49,422 nt of DNA from positions 1-49,422 of the forward strand of contig JABISG010000045.1 of assembly GCA_018699955.1 (NCBI GenBank). The letters are read 5' to 3'. Position 1 is the first letter of the stretch. The number at the start of each line of letters is the position of its first letter. Below the pieces are notes generated by a model that searched no databases, had not been told where the DNA came from, and was given only the letters and a program-made list of their open reading frames with translations. Made by a program: the position numbers and the translations under genes. Shown piece after piece: positions 1-7,651 of the stretch. Origin of the DNA: Planctomycetaceae bacterium. GTDB taxonomy: Bacteria > Planctomycetota > Planctomycetia > Planctomycetales > Planctomycetaceae.

Positions 1-122
1 CGCGGAAAGAAATCGGTGCCGCCACCAAAATGATTCGCGCTCGTCAGGCGGACAAGATCGAAGCGTACCAGGACCTGTACTGGGCGTTATTGAACTCCAA
101 CGAATTCATCTTCATCCATTAA
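1..122 (+). CDS. DUF1553 (PSD1) family protein, C-terminal fragment cut by the window edge
   Basis: Only the last 39 codons are in the window, reading in the frame whose codons start at position 3 and ending at the TAA at 120-122. The end of the protein, with [10 protein letters not shown] just before the stop, is the characteristic end of planctomycete DUF1549/DUF1553 proteins. It closely matches the ends of the two-domain proteins at 2173-4347 (FWAFLNSSEFILVH) and 24309-26675 (LGSNEFQFVD). A DUF1501 gene follows 101 bp downstream on the same strand, which is the usual partner order. The family is exported and of unknown biochemical role. The truncation is only the window boundary. The call is confident at family level; nothing can be said about the N-terminal domains. 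Confidence 0.85.
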   Translation, partial: RKEIGAATKMIRARQADKIEAYQDLYWALLNSNEFIFIH

Positions 123-223
123 CAACAACGTGAATTCCAAAAGTCCGTCGGCCGCGCCCGGCGGGACTCGTCAAACAACTGAGATAACAAAAACAACCAC
201 CATTTTTTCCACCGGAGTTAAAC

Positions 224-1492
224 ATGACGCTTAATGTTCCTCAAGGTATGAATCGCCGCCACTTCATGCGGCACATGGCGACCGCGGCGGCGACACTTCC
301 GGCGATGCAGTTTGTTTCGCATCTCCAGGCGAACGCCGAACAGTTGAAGAAGAACCGCAAGGCGTGCATCCTGATGTGGATGGGTGGTGGCCCGCCGACG
401 ATCGACATCTGGGACCTGAAGCCCGGCTCGAAAAACGGCGGCGAGTTCAAGGCGATCGACACCAAGGGCGACTTGCAGATCAGCGAGCACATGCCCAAGA
501 CCGCGATGGTGATGGACAACCTCTCGGTGGTGCGGTCGATGAGCACACGTGAAGCCGACCACGGTCGCGGACGTTATTACATGCACACCGGGTTCGTCCC
601 GAATCCCACCGTCGTCCATCCGACATTCGGCTCGGTCGTCAGTCACGAAGTTGGCAGCAAGCGGAAAGAACTCGAAATCCCGTCGTTCATTTCGGTTGGC
701 GGTGGCGGCGGCAGCCCAGGATTCATGGGCATGATGCACTCCCCCTTCGTCGTCGGCAGCAACGGGGAAATCCGTAACGCGGCCATCGGCGGCGTGAATC
801 GTGACCGCCTCTCGAACCGATTGGCAATGCTCGACGTGATCGAGACGAACTTTGTCGCCTCGAAGCGGGGCGAATCGCCCAAGGCTCACAAGGACGTCTA
901 CAAGAAGGCGGTCAACCTGATGACCTCCGAGCAGATGAAAGCGTTCCGCGTCACCGAAGAACCGATGGAACTTCAGGAAGCCTATGGACTGAACAATTTC
1001 GGTCGTGGCCTGCTGATGGCCCGCCGGCTGATTGAAACGGGTGTCTCGTTCGTCGAAGTGAACGAAGGCGGTTGGGACTTGCATACTGGCGTGTTCGACA
1101 CGCTCGCGACAACCAAGCTGCCTGTGCAGGATATGGCAATTTCCGCCCTCGTCACCGATCTGAAGGATCGCGGCATGATCGACGACGTCGTCGTGGTCTG
1201 GATGGGCGAATTCGGCCGTACCCCGCGGATCAACGCGAATGTGGGACGCGATCACTGGGCCCGCAGTTGGTCGAACATGATTGGCGGCGGCGGATTGAAC
1301 GGCGGCGTTGCGGTCGGTAAGACCGATGCCGACGGCGTCGATGTGGTCGGCAAGAGTTACCTGCCGGGCGACATTTGGGCAACCGTTTCGCACGCCCTGG
1401 GCATTCCAATCGACACCGTGCACACCTCGAAGCGCGGCCGTCCCATGAAACTGGCCAACGGCGGCACACCGATTAAGGAACTGATTGGATAA
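224..1492 (+). CDS. DUF1501 domain-containing protein (alkaline-phosphatase-like fold), Tat-type export
   Basis: A 422-residue protein of the DUF1501 family, which belongs to the alkaline phosphatase/sulfatase-like superfamily. The N-terminus carries a twin-arginine pattern (MNRRHFM, residues 9-15) followed by an Ala-rich stretch to about residue 37, suggesting folded export by Tat. Family landmarks are visible: [14 protein letters not shown] near residue 50, WDLHTG near residue 285, and [11 protein letters not shown] followed by GRDHW near residues 325-345. The ATG at 224 has GGAG at 214-217. It follows the DUF1553 gene tail by about 100 bp, so the two probably form one transcription unit. 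A strong stem-loop lies just after the stop (1523-1550). The enzymatic activity of the family has not been settled; hydrolysis of a phosphate or sulfate ester is only an inference from the fold. At 422 residues it is slightly shorter than the other two DUF1501 proteins here (458 and 483). Confidence 0.93.
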   Translation: MTLNVPQGMNRRHFMRHMATAAATLPAMQFVSHLQANAEQLKKNRKACILMWMGGGPPTIDIWDLKPGSKNGGEFKAIDTKGDLQISEHMPKTAMVMDNLSVVRSMSTREADHGRGRYYMHTGFVPNPTVVHPTFGSVVSHEVGSKRKELEIPSFISVGGGGGSPGFMGMMHSPFVVGSNGEIRNAAIGGVNRDRLSNRLAMLDVIETNFVASKRGESPKAHKDVYKKAVNLMTSEQMKAFRVTEEPMELQEAYGLNNFGRGLLMARRLIETGVSFVEVNEGGWDLHTGVFDTLATTKLPVQDMAISALVTDLKDRGMIDDVVVVWMGEFGRTPRINANVGRDHWARSWSNMIGGGGLNGGVAVGKTDADGVDVVGKSYLPGDIWATVSHALGIPIDTVHTSKRGRPMKLANGGTPIKELIG

Positions 1493-1522
1493 GACTCTGA
1501 TTCGATAAAATAGTGCGGAGGT

Positions 1523-1550
1523 GAACGGCGGGGCCAACATCCCGCCGTTC
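1523..1550 (+). terminator. Stem-loop after the DUF1501 gene, terminator-like
   Basis: GAACGGCGGG (1523-1532) pairs perfectly with CCCGCCGTTC (1541-1550) around an 8-nt loop; one more A-T pair can be added outside. It starts 30 nt after the DUF1501 stop and ends 62 nt before the sigma-factor gene. There is no T-tract, so a Rho-independent terminator of the classical kind is not certain. An mRNA-end-stabilising hairpin is equally possible. Confidence 0.5.
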
Positions 1551-1612
1551 AGCCATCCCGCTTACGGTTTCGCCGGGCCACAACACGAAACAGAAAATCA
1601 GTCGGCAACACT

Positions 1613-2176
1613 GTGAGCAACAACGCTGTGAGCAAAGAAGAAACAACACCGACATCGCAACCCCCCAGTGCCGAGTTCGTCCAGTTATTCACGCGGCATC
1701 AGCGACGACTTTACATTTACATCCTCGCGCAAGTCCCCAGCCCGGTCGATGCGGAAGAGATTCTGCAGGAGACCAACATCATCATCTGGCGAAAGTGCGA
1801 GCAGTTTGAGATGGGAACCAATTTTCTGGCTTGGGCCAGTCGGATCGCCAAGTTTGAAGTTCTCAAATTTCGAGACAGAAATCGTCGTGACCGGCTGTAC
1901 TTTAGCGACACGTTTATTGAACAGGTGGCCGACGAGGCGTTGGTTGCCTCCGACCAATTGGAATTGCGACGTAGCGCGTTGATTCACTGTTTGGGAAAAC
2001 TCAGGGAGAAAGATCGCGAACTCATCCAGCAGCGCTATGCACCTGGTGAAAACGGAAAATCCGTCGCCGACGTTCTTGGTCGGCCTGTGAATTCCGTGTA
2101 TCAGTCGCTCGGACGAATTCGTCGCACATTGATGGAGTGTATTCATCGCCGGTTGGCGGTTGAGGCGGGCCAATGA
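1613..2176 (+). CDS. ECF-type RNA polymerase sigma factor (sigma-70 family)
   Basis: A 187-residue protein with only sigma regions 2 and 4, the plan of extracytoplasmic-function sigma factors. Region 2 spans about residues 23-100: LFTRHQRRLYIYILAQV, then the DAEEILQETNIIIW helix and the FLAWASRIAKFEVLKFRDR segment that melts and reads the -10 element. Region 4 spans about 120-182, with a helix-turn-helix in KSVADVLGRPVNSVYQSLGRIRR. The pattern resembles the ECF group expanded in planctomycetes and verrucomicrobia. The chosen GTG at 1613 has no clear ribosome-binding site; a GTG at 1628 is an alternative. The stop overlaps the next start (ATGA at 2173-2176), so the sigma factor and the downstream membrane protein are very probably co-translated, the normal arrangement for a sigma/anti-sigma pair. 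Confidence 0.93.
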   Translation: MSNNAVSKEETTPTSQPPSAEFVQLFTRHQRRLYIYILAQVPSPVDAEEILQETNIIIWRKCEQFEMGTNFLAWASRIAKFEVLKFRDRNRRDRLYFSDTFIEQVADEALVASDQLELRRSALIHCLGKLREKDRELIQQRYAPGENGKSVADVLGRPVNSVYQSLGRIRRTLMECIHRRLAVEAGQ

Positions 2177-4347
2177 GTTTGGGAAATGGACAATACTCCG
2201 AATTGACGGAGCTACTCGAAGCGCTGTGCGACGATCGCTTGTCGCCTGCGGAGACGGTGCGTCTCGAGCAATTGGTCTTAGCCGACAATGGTGCACGGCG
2301 ACTCTACCTCGAGTACATCGACCTGCACGGCACGCTGCATTGGGACACCGCCCAGGATAGTGGTCGCGCAGCAATGCCGGCCGCCGTTGGCATTCCCGTT
2401 GCTACGAATCCGTCCTTGGCTCCCGCAGAGACGAATACTGCGCCTTCCGGACGAAATCGTTGGTACGCCGCATCGGCAGCCGTCGCGATGCTCATCCTTG
2501 TTGGTTTGGGCATTGCCATTCAACAGGGGGTATTCTCAGAACACAACGGCGACCACGTTGCAAGGAATACCGAGCCGTCCGACGGCAACAATGCCACAAA
2601 CACCTCGACGACAAACAAGGGCAACGGTACGTCGGAAGAGCCGCTGGTCATCGACATCCCGAATGATGCAGACAAGCCCCGACATCTCCCCGTCGTGTCA
2701 CGACCAGATAAAACGCCCACCGAGTCCCCGGTTATCGCTCCCGGGCCGCCGCAGGTTGCGGCCAATGGAACTTCTCCGCCAATCGATGCGCGAATGCAGG
2801 TCGCCTCTCCGGTAGAGTTCATCGATGAGCAGATTTCCGCCAGTTGGACAGTGGCGGGAGTCGACTCGTCACCGACAGCCGACGACAGCGAGTGGGTTCG
2901 CCGTGTCTATTTGGATGTGACTGGTCGCATCCCGTCGGCCGATGCCGTTGATCGTTTCCTCAAGGACAGGCGTCCCAATAAACGGGCGCTTCTCGTTGAG
3001 GAACTGCTCGACGATTCGGCCTATGTTGCCAACTGGACCACCATCTGGACGAACCTGTTAATCGGGCGTGCCGACGTTTCCGAAAACGTCAACCGGCCGG
3101 CCTTGCAGCGGTTCTTGCGACGAAGTTTTGCCCGCAACCGTCCGTGGAGCGAAGTCGTTTACGATCTCGTGTCGGCCGAAGGCGACAACGAAGAGAACGG
3201 GGCCACCAATTTCCTGCTGGCCCACTTGAACAACGAAGCGGTCCCGGCAACGGCTGTCACCGCTCGACTGTTTCTTGGAATGCAGGTGCAATGCACGCAA
3301 TGCCATCGCCACCCGTTTAACGATTGGAAACAGAGTCAGTTCTGGGAACTGAATAGTTGCTTCCAACAAACCGAAGTGGTGCATCAACGAGTGGTCGATC
3401 CGAAAACCGGTCGGGCGAAACGCGCAACGCAATTGGTGAGTAAACCGTTGGCCGGACCCATTTTCTATGAAAACCGCCAGCAGGTCATGCGAACGGCCAT
3501 GCCCAAAGTTCTGGGCGTTTCCATCGATCCCGGTGCCGAAACGAACCGGCGCGAGGAGCTTGCGCGTCTCGTTGTTGAGGGAAGCCAGTCACAAGTCGCC
3601 CGTGCAATGGTCAACCGCATGTGGCAGCACTTTTTCGGCCACGCCTTCACCCGGCCGGTCGATGACATGGGTCCGCACAGCCCGGTTACTCATCCTGCAT
3701 TGCTTGATCGGCTGACCGGAGATTTCGTTGCCAGTGGTTACGATGTCAAACAGTTGATCCGCTGGATCTGTAACTCGCAGCCGTATCAACTTTCCAGCCG
3801 TTATGGTGAAACCAACATTGCCGACGATCCGGCAGCCGGTGCTGCCCCCTTGTTTAGTCGCATGTACGTCAAGTCGATGACGGTCGAGCAGCTTTACGAT
3901 TCCATGTTGGCCGCAACGCGTTTGGATGAATCACGCGGCAATCGCTGGGACGAAACCGAACAGCAGCGGCGACAGGAATGGCTGCTGCAATTTGTCGTCA
4001 CCTACGACACCGAAGAAAACAATGAAACCACCACCTTCGACGGCACATTGCCCCAAGCACTGATGATGATGAACGGCCAACTGGTGCAACAAGCACTCAG
4101 CGCCGAGGGCGACACCTACCTGAAGCGCGTCGTTACCAGCCGGGACAGTGAAACCGAAAAGATTCGCAAGCTGTTTCTCGCAGCCCTTTCGCGGTATCCC
4201 ACGCCGAAAGAACTGGGCGCGTTCCGCAAGTTATTGCGCGAACAAACAGCAGCCAGTGGCGGCAACCGTCAGCAAGCCCAGGCCGAAGCCCTGCAAGACC
4301 TCTTCTGGGCCTTCCTGAACTCCAGCGAGTTCATCCTGGTGCATTGA
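2173..4347 (+). CDS. Membrane-anchored anti-sigma-like / DUF1549-DUF1553 fusion protein
   Basis: A 724-residue protein with an unusual domain order. Residues 1-60 are an acidic helical segment (LTELLEALCDDRLSPAETVRLEQLV) of the kind found at the N-terminus of planctomycete FecR-like anti-sigma proteins; no zinc-binding HxxxCxxC motif is present. A single membrane helix follows (about 98-117), then a Thr/Pro/Asn-rich linker (120-210). Next come DUF1549 (about 214-400), with a heme c-type CTQCH motif at 374-378, and DUF1553 (about 445-720). The PSCyt1 domain and signal peptide found in the stand-alone family members are missing; the membrane anchor replaces them. The N-terminus would be cytoplasmic and the cytochrome-like part outside. 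The 4-bp overlap with the sigma gene supports a regulatory partnership. That it senses through heme or ligand binding is inference. Confidence 0.88.
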   Translation: MSLGNGQYSELTELLEALCDDRLSPAETVRLEQLVLADNGARRLYLEYIDLHGTLHWDTAQDSGRAAMPAAVGIPVATNPSLAPAETNTAPSGRNRWYAASAAVAMLILVGLGIAIQQGVFSEHNGDHVARNTEPSDGNNATNTSTTNKGNGTSEEPLVIDIPNDADKPRHLPVVSRPDKTPTESPVIAPGPPQVAANGTSPPIDARMQVASPVEFIDEQISASWTVAGVDSSPTADDSEWVRRVYLDVTGRIPSADAVDRFLKDRRPNKRALLVEELLDDSAYVANWTTIWTNLLIGRADVSENVNRPALQRFLRRSFARNRPWSEVVYDLVSAEGDNEENGATNFLLAHLNNEAVPATAVTARLFLGMQVQCTQCHRHPFNDWKQSQFWELNSCFQQTEVVHQRVVDPKTGRAKRATQLVSKPLAGPIFYENRQQVMRTAMPKVLGVSIDPGAETNRREELARLVVEGSQSQVARAMVNRMWQHFFGHAFTRPVDDMGPHSPVTHPALLDRLTGDFVASGYDVKQLIRWICNSQPYQLSSRYGETNIADDPAAGAAPLFSRMYVKSMTVEQLYDSMLAATRLDESRGNRWDETEQQRRQEWLLQFVVTYDTEENNETTTFDGTLPQALMMMNGQLVQQALSAEGDTYLKRVVTSRDSETEKIRKLFLAALSRYPTPKELGAFRKLLREQTAASGGNRQQAQAEALQDLFWAFLNSSEFILVH

Positions 4348-4405
4348 TCGCGACGCACTCGTCCGGTTAGCCGCGACGCGCAGTCTTCGCAGCGGAGCGC
4401 GCCTG

Positions 4406-4434
4406 TTGATGTGACCGCGCCTTCCGAGTAGCAT
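4406..4434 (+). promoter_or_regulatory. Possible sigma-70-type promoter for the DUF1559 gene
   Basis: TTGATG (4406-4411) and TAGCAT (4429-4434) are separated by 17 bp, each matching four of six consensus bases. They lie 42 bp before the ATG at 4476. Matches of this quality occur by chance, so this is weak; position is the main support. Confidence 0.25.
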
Positions 4435-4475
4435 GCAGGTGTATACACGGAACCAACGCATGTGGGAGAACCCGC

Positions 4476-5213
4476 ATGAAGAAAGCACCTTGGATTGCTG
4501 CCGGGTTAGTCGTAGCGGGAATTACGATTGCACTCTTCTTACCCAGATTTCGGGGAGCACGCGAAGTAGCACGCCGGGCGACGTGCAAGAATAACTTGAA
4601 ACAAATTGGACTGGCGCTTCACGCATATCACGATGAGTACGGCTCTTTTCCGCCGGCGTTCATTCCCGATGAAGAGGGCCATCCCGCGCACAGTTGGCGC
4701 GTTTTGCTGCTGCCGTATATGGATGAGCAGAAACTTTATTCGCAGTACCGCTTTGATGAACCGTGGGACAGCCCACACAATTCGACGCTGGCCAACAAGA
4801 TTCCATCCGCCTATCGTTGCCCAAGTATCGTCAAATCTCACCGGCATCACGATCTCGAAACAGAACACTCGTTGTGGATGACGGACTACGTCGCCATTTC
4901 CACTGCGGGCGCGGTGTTCGACGGTACGCAGACCACATCGATCGAAGAGATCCACGACGGGACTGACAAGACCCTTGTGGTCGCAGAAGTCCGCCCGCAT
5001 TCGGTCCACTGGATGCAGCCGACCGACGTCACTCCGCACGAATTGATGTCCGACCTGCTGTATTCAACGCAGGACGACCATGCGAATCACATTGACGGTT
5101 TGCATGTCCTCCATGCAAACCGTTCGGCTCGCTTTCTGTCAGCGAAGACCACACTCAAGGAACTGCAGGAGATGGTTTCGCTAGACGGCAACGAATCGAT
5201 GGCAGAGGACTGA
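4476..5213 (+). CDS. DUF1559 family protein, membrane-anchored, without a type IV pilin prepilin motif
   Basis: A 245-residue protein beginning with one hydrophobic helix (residues 5-23, [19 protein letters not shown]). It is followed by the conserved DUF1559 (SBP_bac_10) block [25 protein letters not shown] at residues 37-61. Further family features are [17 protein letters not shown] near 73-89 and [13 protein letters not shown] near 163-175. DUF1559 proteins are very numerous in planctomycetes and usually start with a type IV pilin-like GFTLxE cleavage motif. Here that motif is absent, so this copy is more likely a simple membrane-anchored exported protein. GGGAG at 4464-4468 supports the ATG. 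It is 128 bp after the sigma/anti-sigma pair and may have its own promoter. The role of the family is unknown; pseudopilin-like surface structures have been proposed. Confidence 0.88.
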   Translation: MKKAPWIAAGLVVAGITIALFLPRFRGAREVARRATCKNNLKQIGLALHAYHDEYGSFPPAFIPDEEGHPAHSWRVLLLPYMDEQKLYSQYRFDEPWDSPHNSTLANKIPSAYRCPSIVKSHRHHDLETEHSLWMTDYVAISTAGAVFDGTQTTSIEEIHDGTDKTLVVAEVRPHSVHWMQPTDVTPHELMSDLLYSTQDDHANHIDGLHVLHANRSARFLSAKTTLKELQEMVSLDGNESMAED

Positions 5214-5244
5214 AGCAACTGCGAACGAATTCCGCACTCCTCAA

Positions 5245-6819
5245 TCAAACATCCCCCTGGGACCACGCGCCGTCAACCAGCCGCCACGTCTCGCCGGGGT
5301 TCTCATCTTTCAGAGCGTCTGGTAATCGATGTGGCCTGATGTTGTCGTAGCATTCCAGCATTGCGAAACGTGAAATCGATGCCGGTATTCCCACGGCTGT
5401 GAAACCGGCATGACCGGTTGCGGGATACGGGCCGCCGTGGTTCATTGCCGCCGAGACGGCAACGCCGGTCGGCATTTTGTCGTTGAGCAGACGGCCCACT
5501 TTTCGACGCAATGCCGGGGCGACAGCGTCGTAGGCATCATCGTCGCCGCCGTTGGTGTCGCTGTAGATGCAGCCGGTCAGGTTGCCTTCGAGTTGATCGG
5601 CAATCGCGACCATCTGCGCGATGTCTTCGGCGATGACAATTAACGAGGAATTACCAAACGCCTCGGTTTGAAATGTTTCGGGGGCTTCGAGAAACTTTTG
5701 TCCCGTCGTGCAAAGCAGTGTGTTGGCGCACGAAAACCCGTTGCCGCCACCTGCTTCGCCGCCGGTGAGAATTTCCGCGCCGGCGTTTTTCAGGATGGTG
5801 ATGCCCTTCTCAAAATCTTTCTGCACGCCTTCGCCCAGCATCGTGCCAACTGCCGCCGCACCGAAGCGCGAGGTGACTGCTGCGACGAATTCGTCGGCTT
5901 TGTCGCCTGCAGGAACAACAACCAAACCGGGGTTGGTGCAGAATTGGCCGGTGCCCATTAAGCAGCTTCCACTGAACTCATCGGCCAACGCTTCCAACCG
6001 TTCTGTCAGCGCGCCTTCGAGGTAGAAGACCGGATTGATGCTGGAGAGTTCCAGGTAAATCGGTTTGCCGGCCCGGTCGGCCGCCTGTTTGAGAACCAAC
6101 CCCGCGCCGCGTGCGCCCGTGTATCCGGTGGCGGCCATCAACGGATGGCTCACCAGTTTTTCGCCGTCTTCGTGATTCGTGCGGTAAATCAATTGCACGA
6201 ATCCCGATGGCATCTCCGTTTCCTTCGCTGCCTCATGGGCCGCTTCGGCCAACAGCCGCGTTGTTTGTGGATGCGACGAATGACCTTTGGCGATCACCGG
6301 GTTACCCGCGGCAACGGCTGCTGCGAAATCACCGCCGGCCACGCTGTTGAATGCGAACGGAAAATTGTTCGGGCCGAACACCGCCACGGGACCGATGGGG
6401 CCGAACATCGAACGGATGTTGGTGTTTGTGTCGATCGTCGGATTCGACCACGAACCGTCACGCGCAGCCGCCGCAGCTTGACGCAACTGATTGGTCGTTC
6501 GCGGCAATTCCACATCGCCCAATCTCGGTGATGCGGGCAAAGCCGTTTCAAGATTCGCAGCGACCACGAGCGCCTCGGCACGCGATTCAATATTGTCGGC
6601 GAATCGTTCGAGGAACTTGGCAAATCGTTCGCCCGGCCAGCCGCGCGTCGCCCGAAACGCGGCATCGGCGGCGTGAATTGCCCGCTCGACTTCATCCCAG
6701 TCGCTCACCGGATATTCATCAGCCAACGGTTCGCGCGTGGCCGGGTTGACCGCTTGGAATGCTTTACTGGCCGTCGATGTGATCCACTCGCCATCAATCA
6801 GAACTGGTTGTATGCTCAT
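5245..6819 (-). CDS. NADP-type aldehyde dehydrogenase (ketoglutarate-semialdehyde dehydrogenase-like)
   Basis: Oxidises an aldehyde to the acid with NAD(P)+ in the cytoplasm. With the ATG at 6819 the protein has 524 residues. The coenzyme-binding segment is FGPIGPVAVFGPNNFPFAF (139-157), with the conserved lysine in IAKGHSSHP (K178). The general base is E257 in LELSSINPV and the catalytic thiol is C294 in GTGQFCTNPG. The GQFCTNPG and AGGDFAAAVAAG patterns are those of the 2-oxoglutarate semialdehyde dehydrogenase group used in pentose, glucarate and hydroxyproline breakdown, but the true substrate cannot be read from sequence. A GTG at 6867 would add 16 residues without family similarity, so I prefer the ATG; neither has a good ribosome-binding site. 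It is divergent from the AOR operon, which suggests a shared aldehyde-related theme. Confidence 0.92.
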   Translation of the reverse strand: MSIQPVLIDGEWITSTASKAFQAVNPATREPLADEYPVSDWDEVERAIHAADAAFRATRGWPGERFAKFLERFADNIESRAEALVVAANLETALPASPRLGDVELPRTTNQLRQAAAAARDGSWSNPTIDTNTNIRSMFGPIGPVAVFGPNNFPFAFNSVAGGDFAAAVAAGNPVIAKGHSSHPQTTRLLAEAAHEAAKETEMPSGFVQLIYRTNHEDGEKLVSHPLMAATGYTGARGAGLVLKQAADRAGKPIYLELSSINPVFYLEGALTERLEALADEFSGSCLMGTGQFCTNPGLVVVPAGDKADEFVAAVTSRFGAAAVGTMLGEGVQKDFEKGITILKNAGAEILTGGEAGGGNGFSCANTLLCTTGQKFLEAPETFQTEAFGNSSLIVIAEDIAQMVAIADQLEGNLTGCIYSDTNGGDDDAYDAVAPALRRKVGRLLNDKMPTGVAVSAAMNHGGPYPATGHAGFTAVGIPASISRFAMLECYDNIRPHRLPDALKDENPGETWRLVDGAWSQGDV

Positions 6820-6972
6820 GCTGTCGATTCTGTTTCTGTTGATTCCATTGCAGCTGTAACGTTCCACAGGCGAAGCCCACCCGCCGCGCCCGACGGGAGC
6901 GACGCAAGAAGAACTTCGTGCCGATTCTAATCACATGTAATCGACACCGCAAACGGCACGCGCGAACGGGCT

Positions 6973-7001
6973 TTGACATTATTGCCTGACTCGGCTACAA
7001 G
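6973..7001 (+). promoter_or_regulatory. Candidate sigma-70 promoter of the aldehyde:ferredoxin oxidoreductase operon
   Basis: A perfect -35 TTGACA (6973-6978), a 17-bp spacer and TACAAG (6996-7001, four of six) precede the ferredoxin start by 55 bp. It lies in the divergent gap between the aldehyde dehydrogenase and the operon. Just upstream, CGTGCCG (6917-6923) and CGGCACG (6954-6960) form a spaced inverted repeat that could serve a regulator; that part is speculative. Confidence 0.45.
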
Positions 7002-7056
7002 AACAGACGAGGAAACACCCGTCGTCGTCTGCTTCACGTCAGGCCGGAGGACTTCT

Positions 7057-7551
7057 ATGACTCAGATGCTCAACATTGTTCCCGACAAATGCACCGGTTG
7101 CCAACAGTGTGAATTGGCTTGTTCGTGGGTGCAGACCGGCACATTTCAGCCATCGCAAAGTCTCATTCGCGTCAACGTTTTCGACGAAGAAGCGAGCTAC
7201 GCGCCCTACACTTGCCTGCAGTGCGATGAGGCATGGTGCATGAACGCCTGCCCGACGAACGCCATCGGCGTTGATCCGGTCAACCTGGCGAAGGTCGTCA
7301 CCGATTCGCTCTGCATCGGCTGTCACCTGTGCACAATCGCCTGTCCGTTTGGCACGGTCTTCACTCTGCCGCAAAACGACAAAGCGGCCAAATGCAATCT
7401 CTGTGGCGGCGATCCGGCCTGTGCCGCGTCCTGCCCAACGAATGCCATCGAATTCATCGACAGCGACGACAAAGCCGGCGACTGGTTCGGCGAATGGGGC
7501 GACCGCGTCAATTCACGGTACGTCGAAGCGACTACGGCTGGTGCAAAATGA
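7057..7551 (+). CDS. Four-cluster 4Fe-4S ferredoxin, electron-transfer subunit of the AOR complex
   Basis: A 164-residue ferredoxin of the HycB/DmsB/AorA type that carries electrons from the tungsten enzyme encoded next. Four cysteine quartets are seen: C12-C15-C18-C22, C53-C56-C61-C65, C86-C89-C92-C96 and C113-C116-C122-C126. They should bind four [4Fe-4S] clusters. The ATG at 7057 is preceded by GGAGG at 7046-7050. An upstream in-frame start at 6973 would add 28 residues unlike the family and would begin inside the putative promoter, so I reject it. The order ferredoxin, AOR, FAD oxidoreductase matches the AOR operon described in Aromatoleum aromaticum. There is no signal peptide, so the complex is cytoplasmic. 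The symbol aorA would fit by analogy but is not assigned firmly. Confidence 0.93.
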   Translation: MTQMLNIVPDKCTGCQQCELACSWVQTGTFQPSQSLIRVNVFDEEASYAPYTCLQCDEAWCMNACPTNAIGVDPVNLAKVVTDSLCIGCHLCTIACPFGTVFTLPQNDKAAKCNLCGGDPACAASCPTNAIEFIDSDDKAGDWFGEWGDRVNSRYVEATTAGAK

Positions 7552-7651
7552 AGAAACGGTTTTAACCGCGGATAAACAAATACATCGGAAAGCGAATCCT
7601 TTTCAGGCGAGCTTTTTGGCGATGGTTGTCATTCAAGTCTGGAGTTGAGCA

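Noticed and set aside
218..1540. A 440-codon open frame on the minus strand across the DUF1501 gene
   Set aside because: It is antisense to a gene with clear family motifs and a ribosome-binding site, and its translation is rich in His/Arg without any domain. GC-rich codon bias commonly leaves such mirror frames open.
6867..6973. Longer starts for the aldehyde dehydrogenase (GTG 6867) and the ferredoxin (6973)
   Set aside because: Both add residues unlike the families. The ferredoxin has a strong GGAGG before 7057, and its longer start would begin within the likely promoter.
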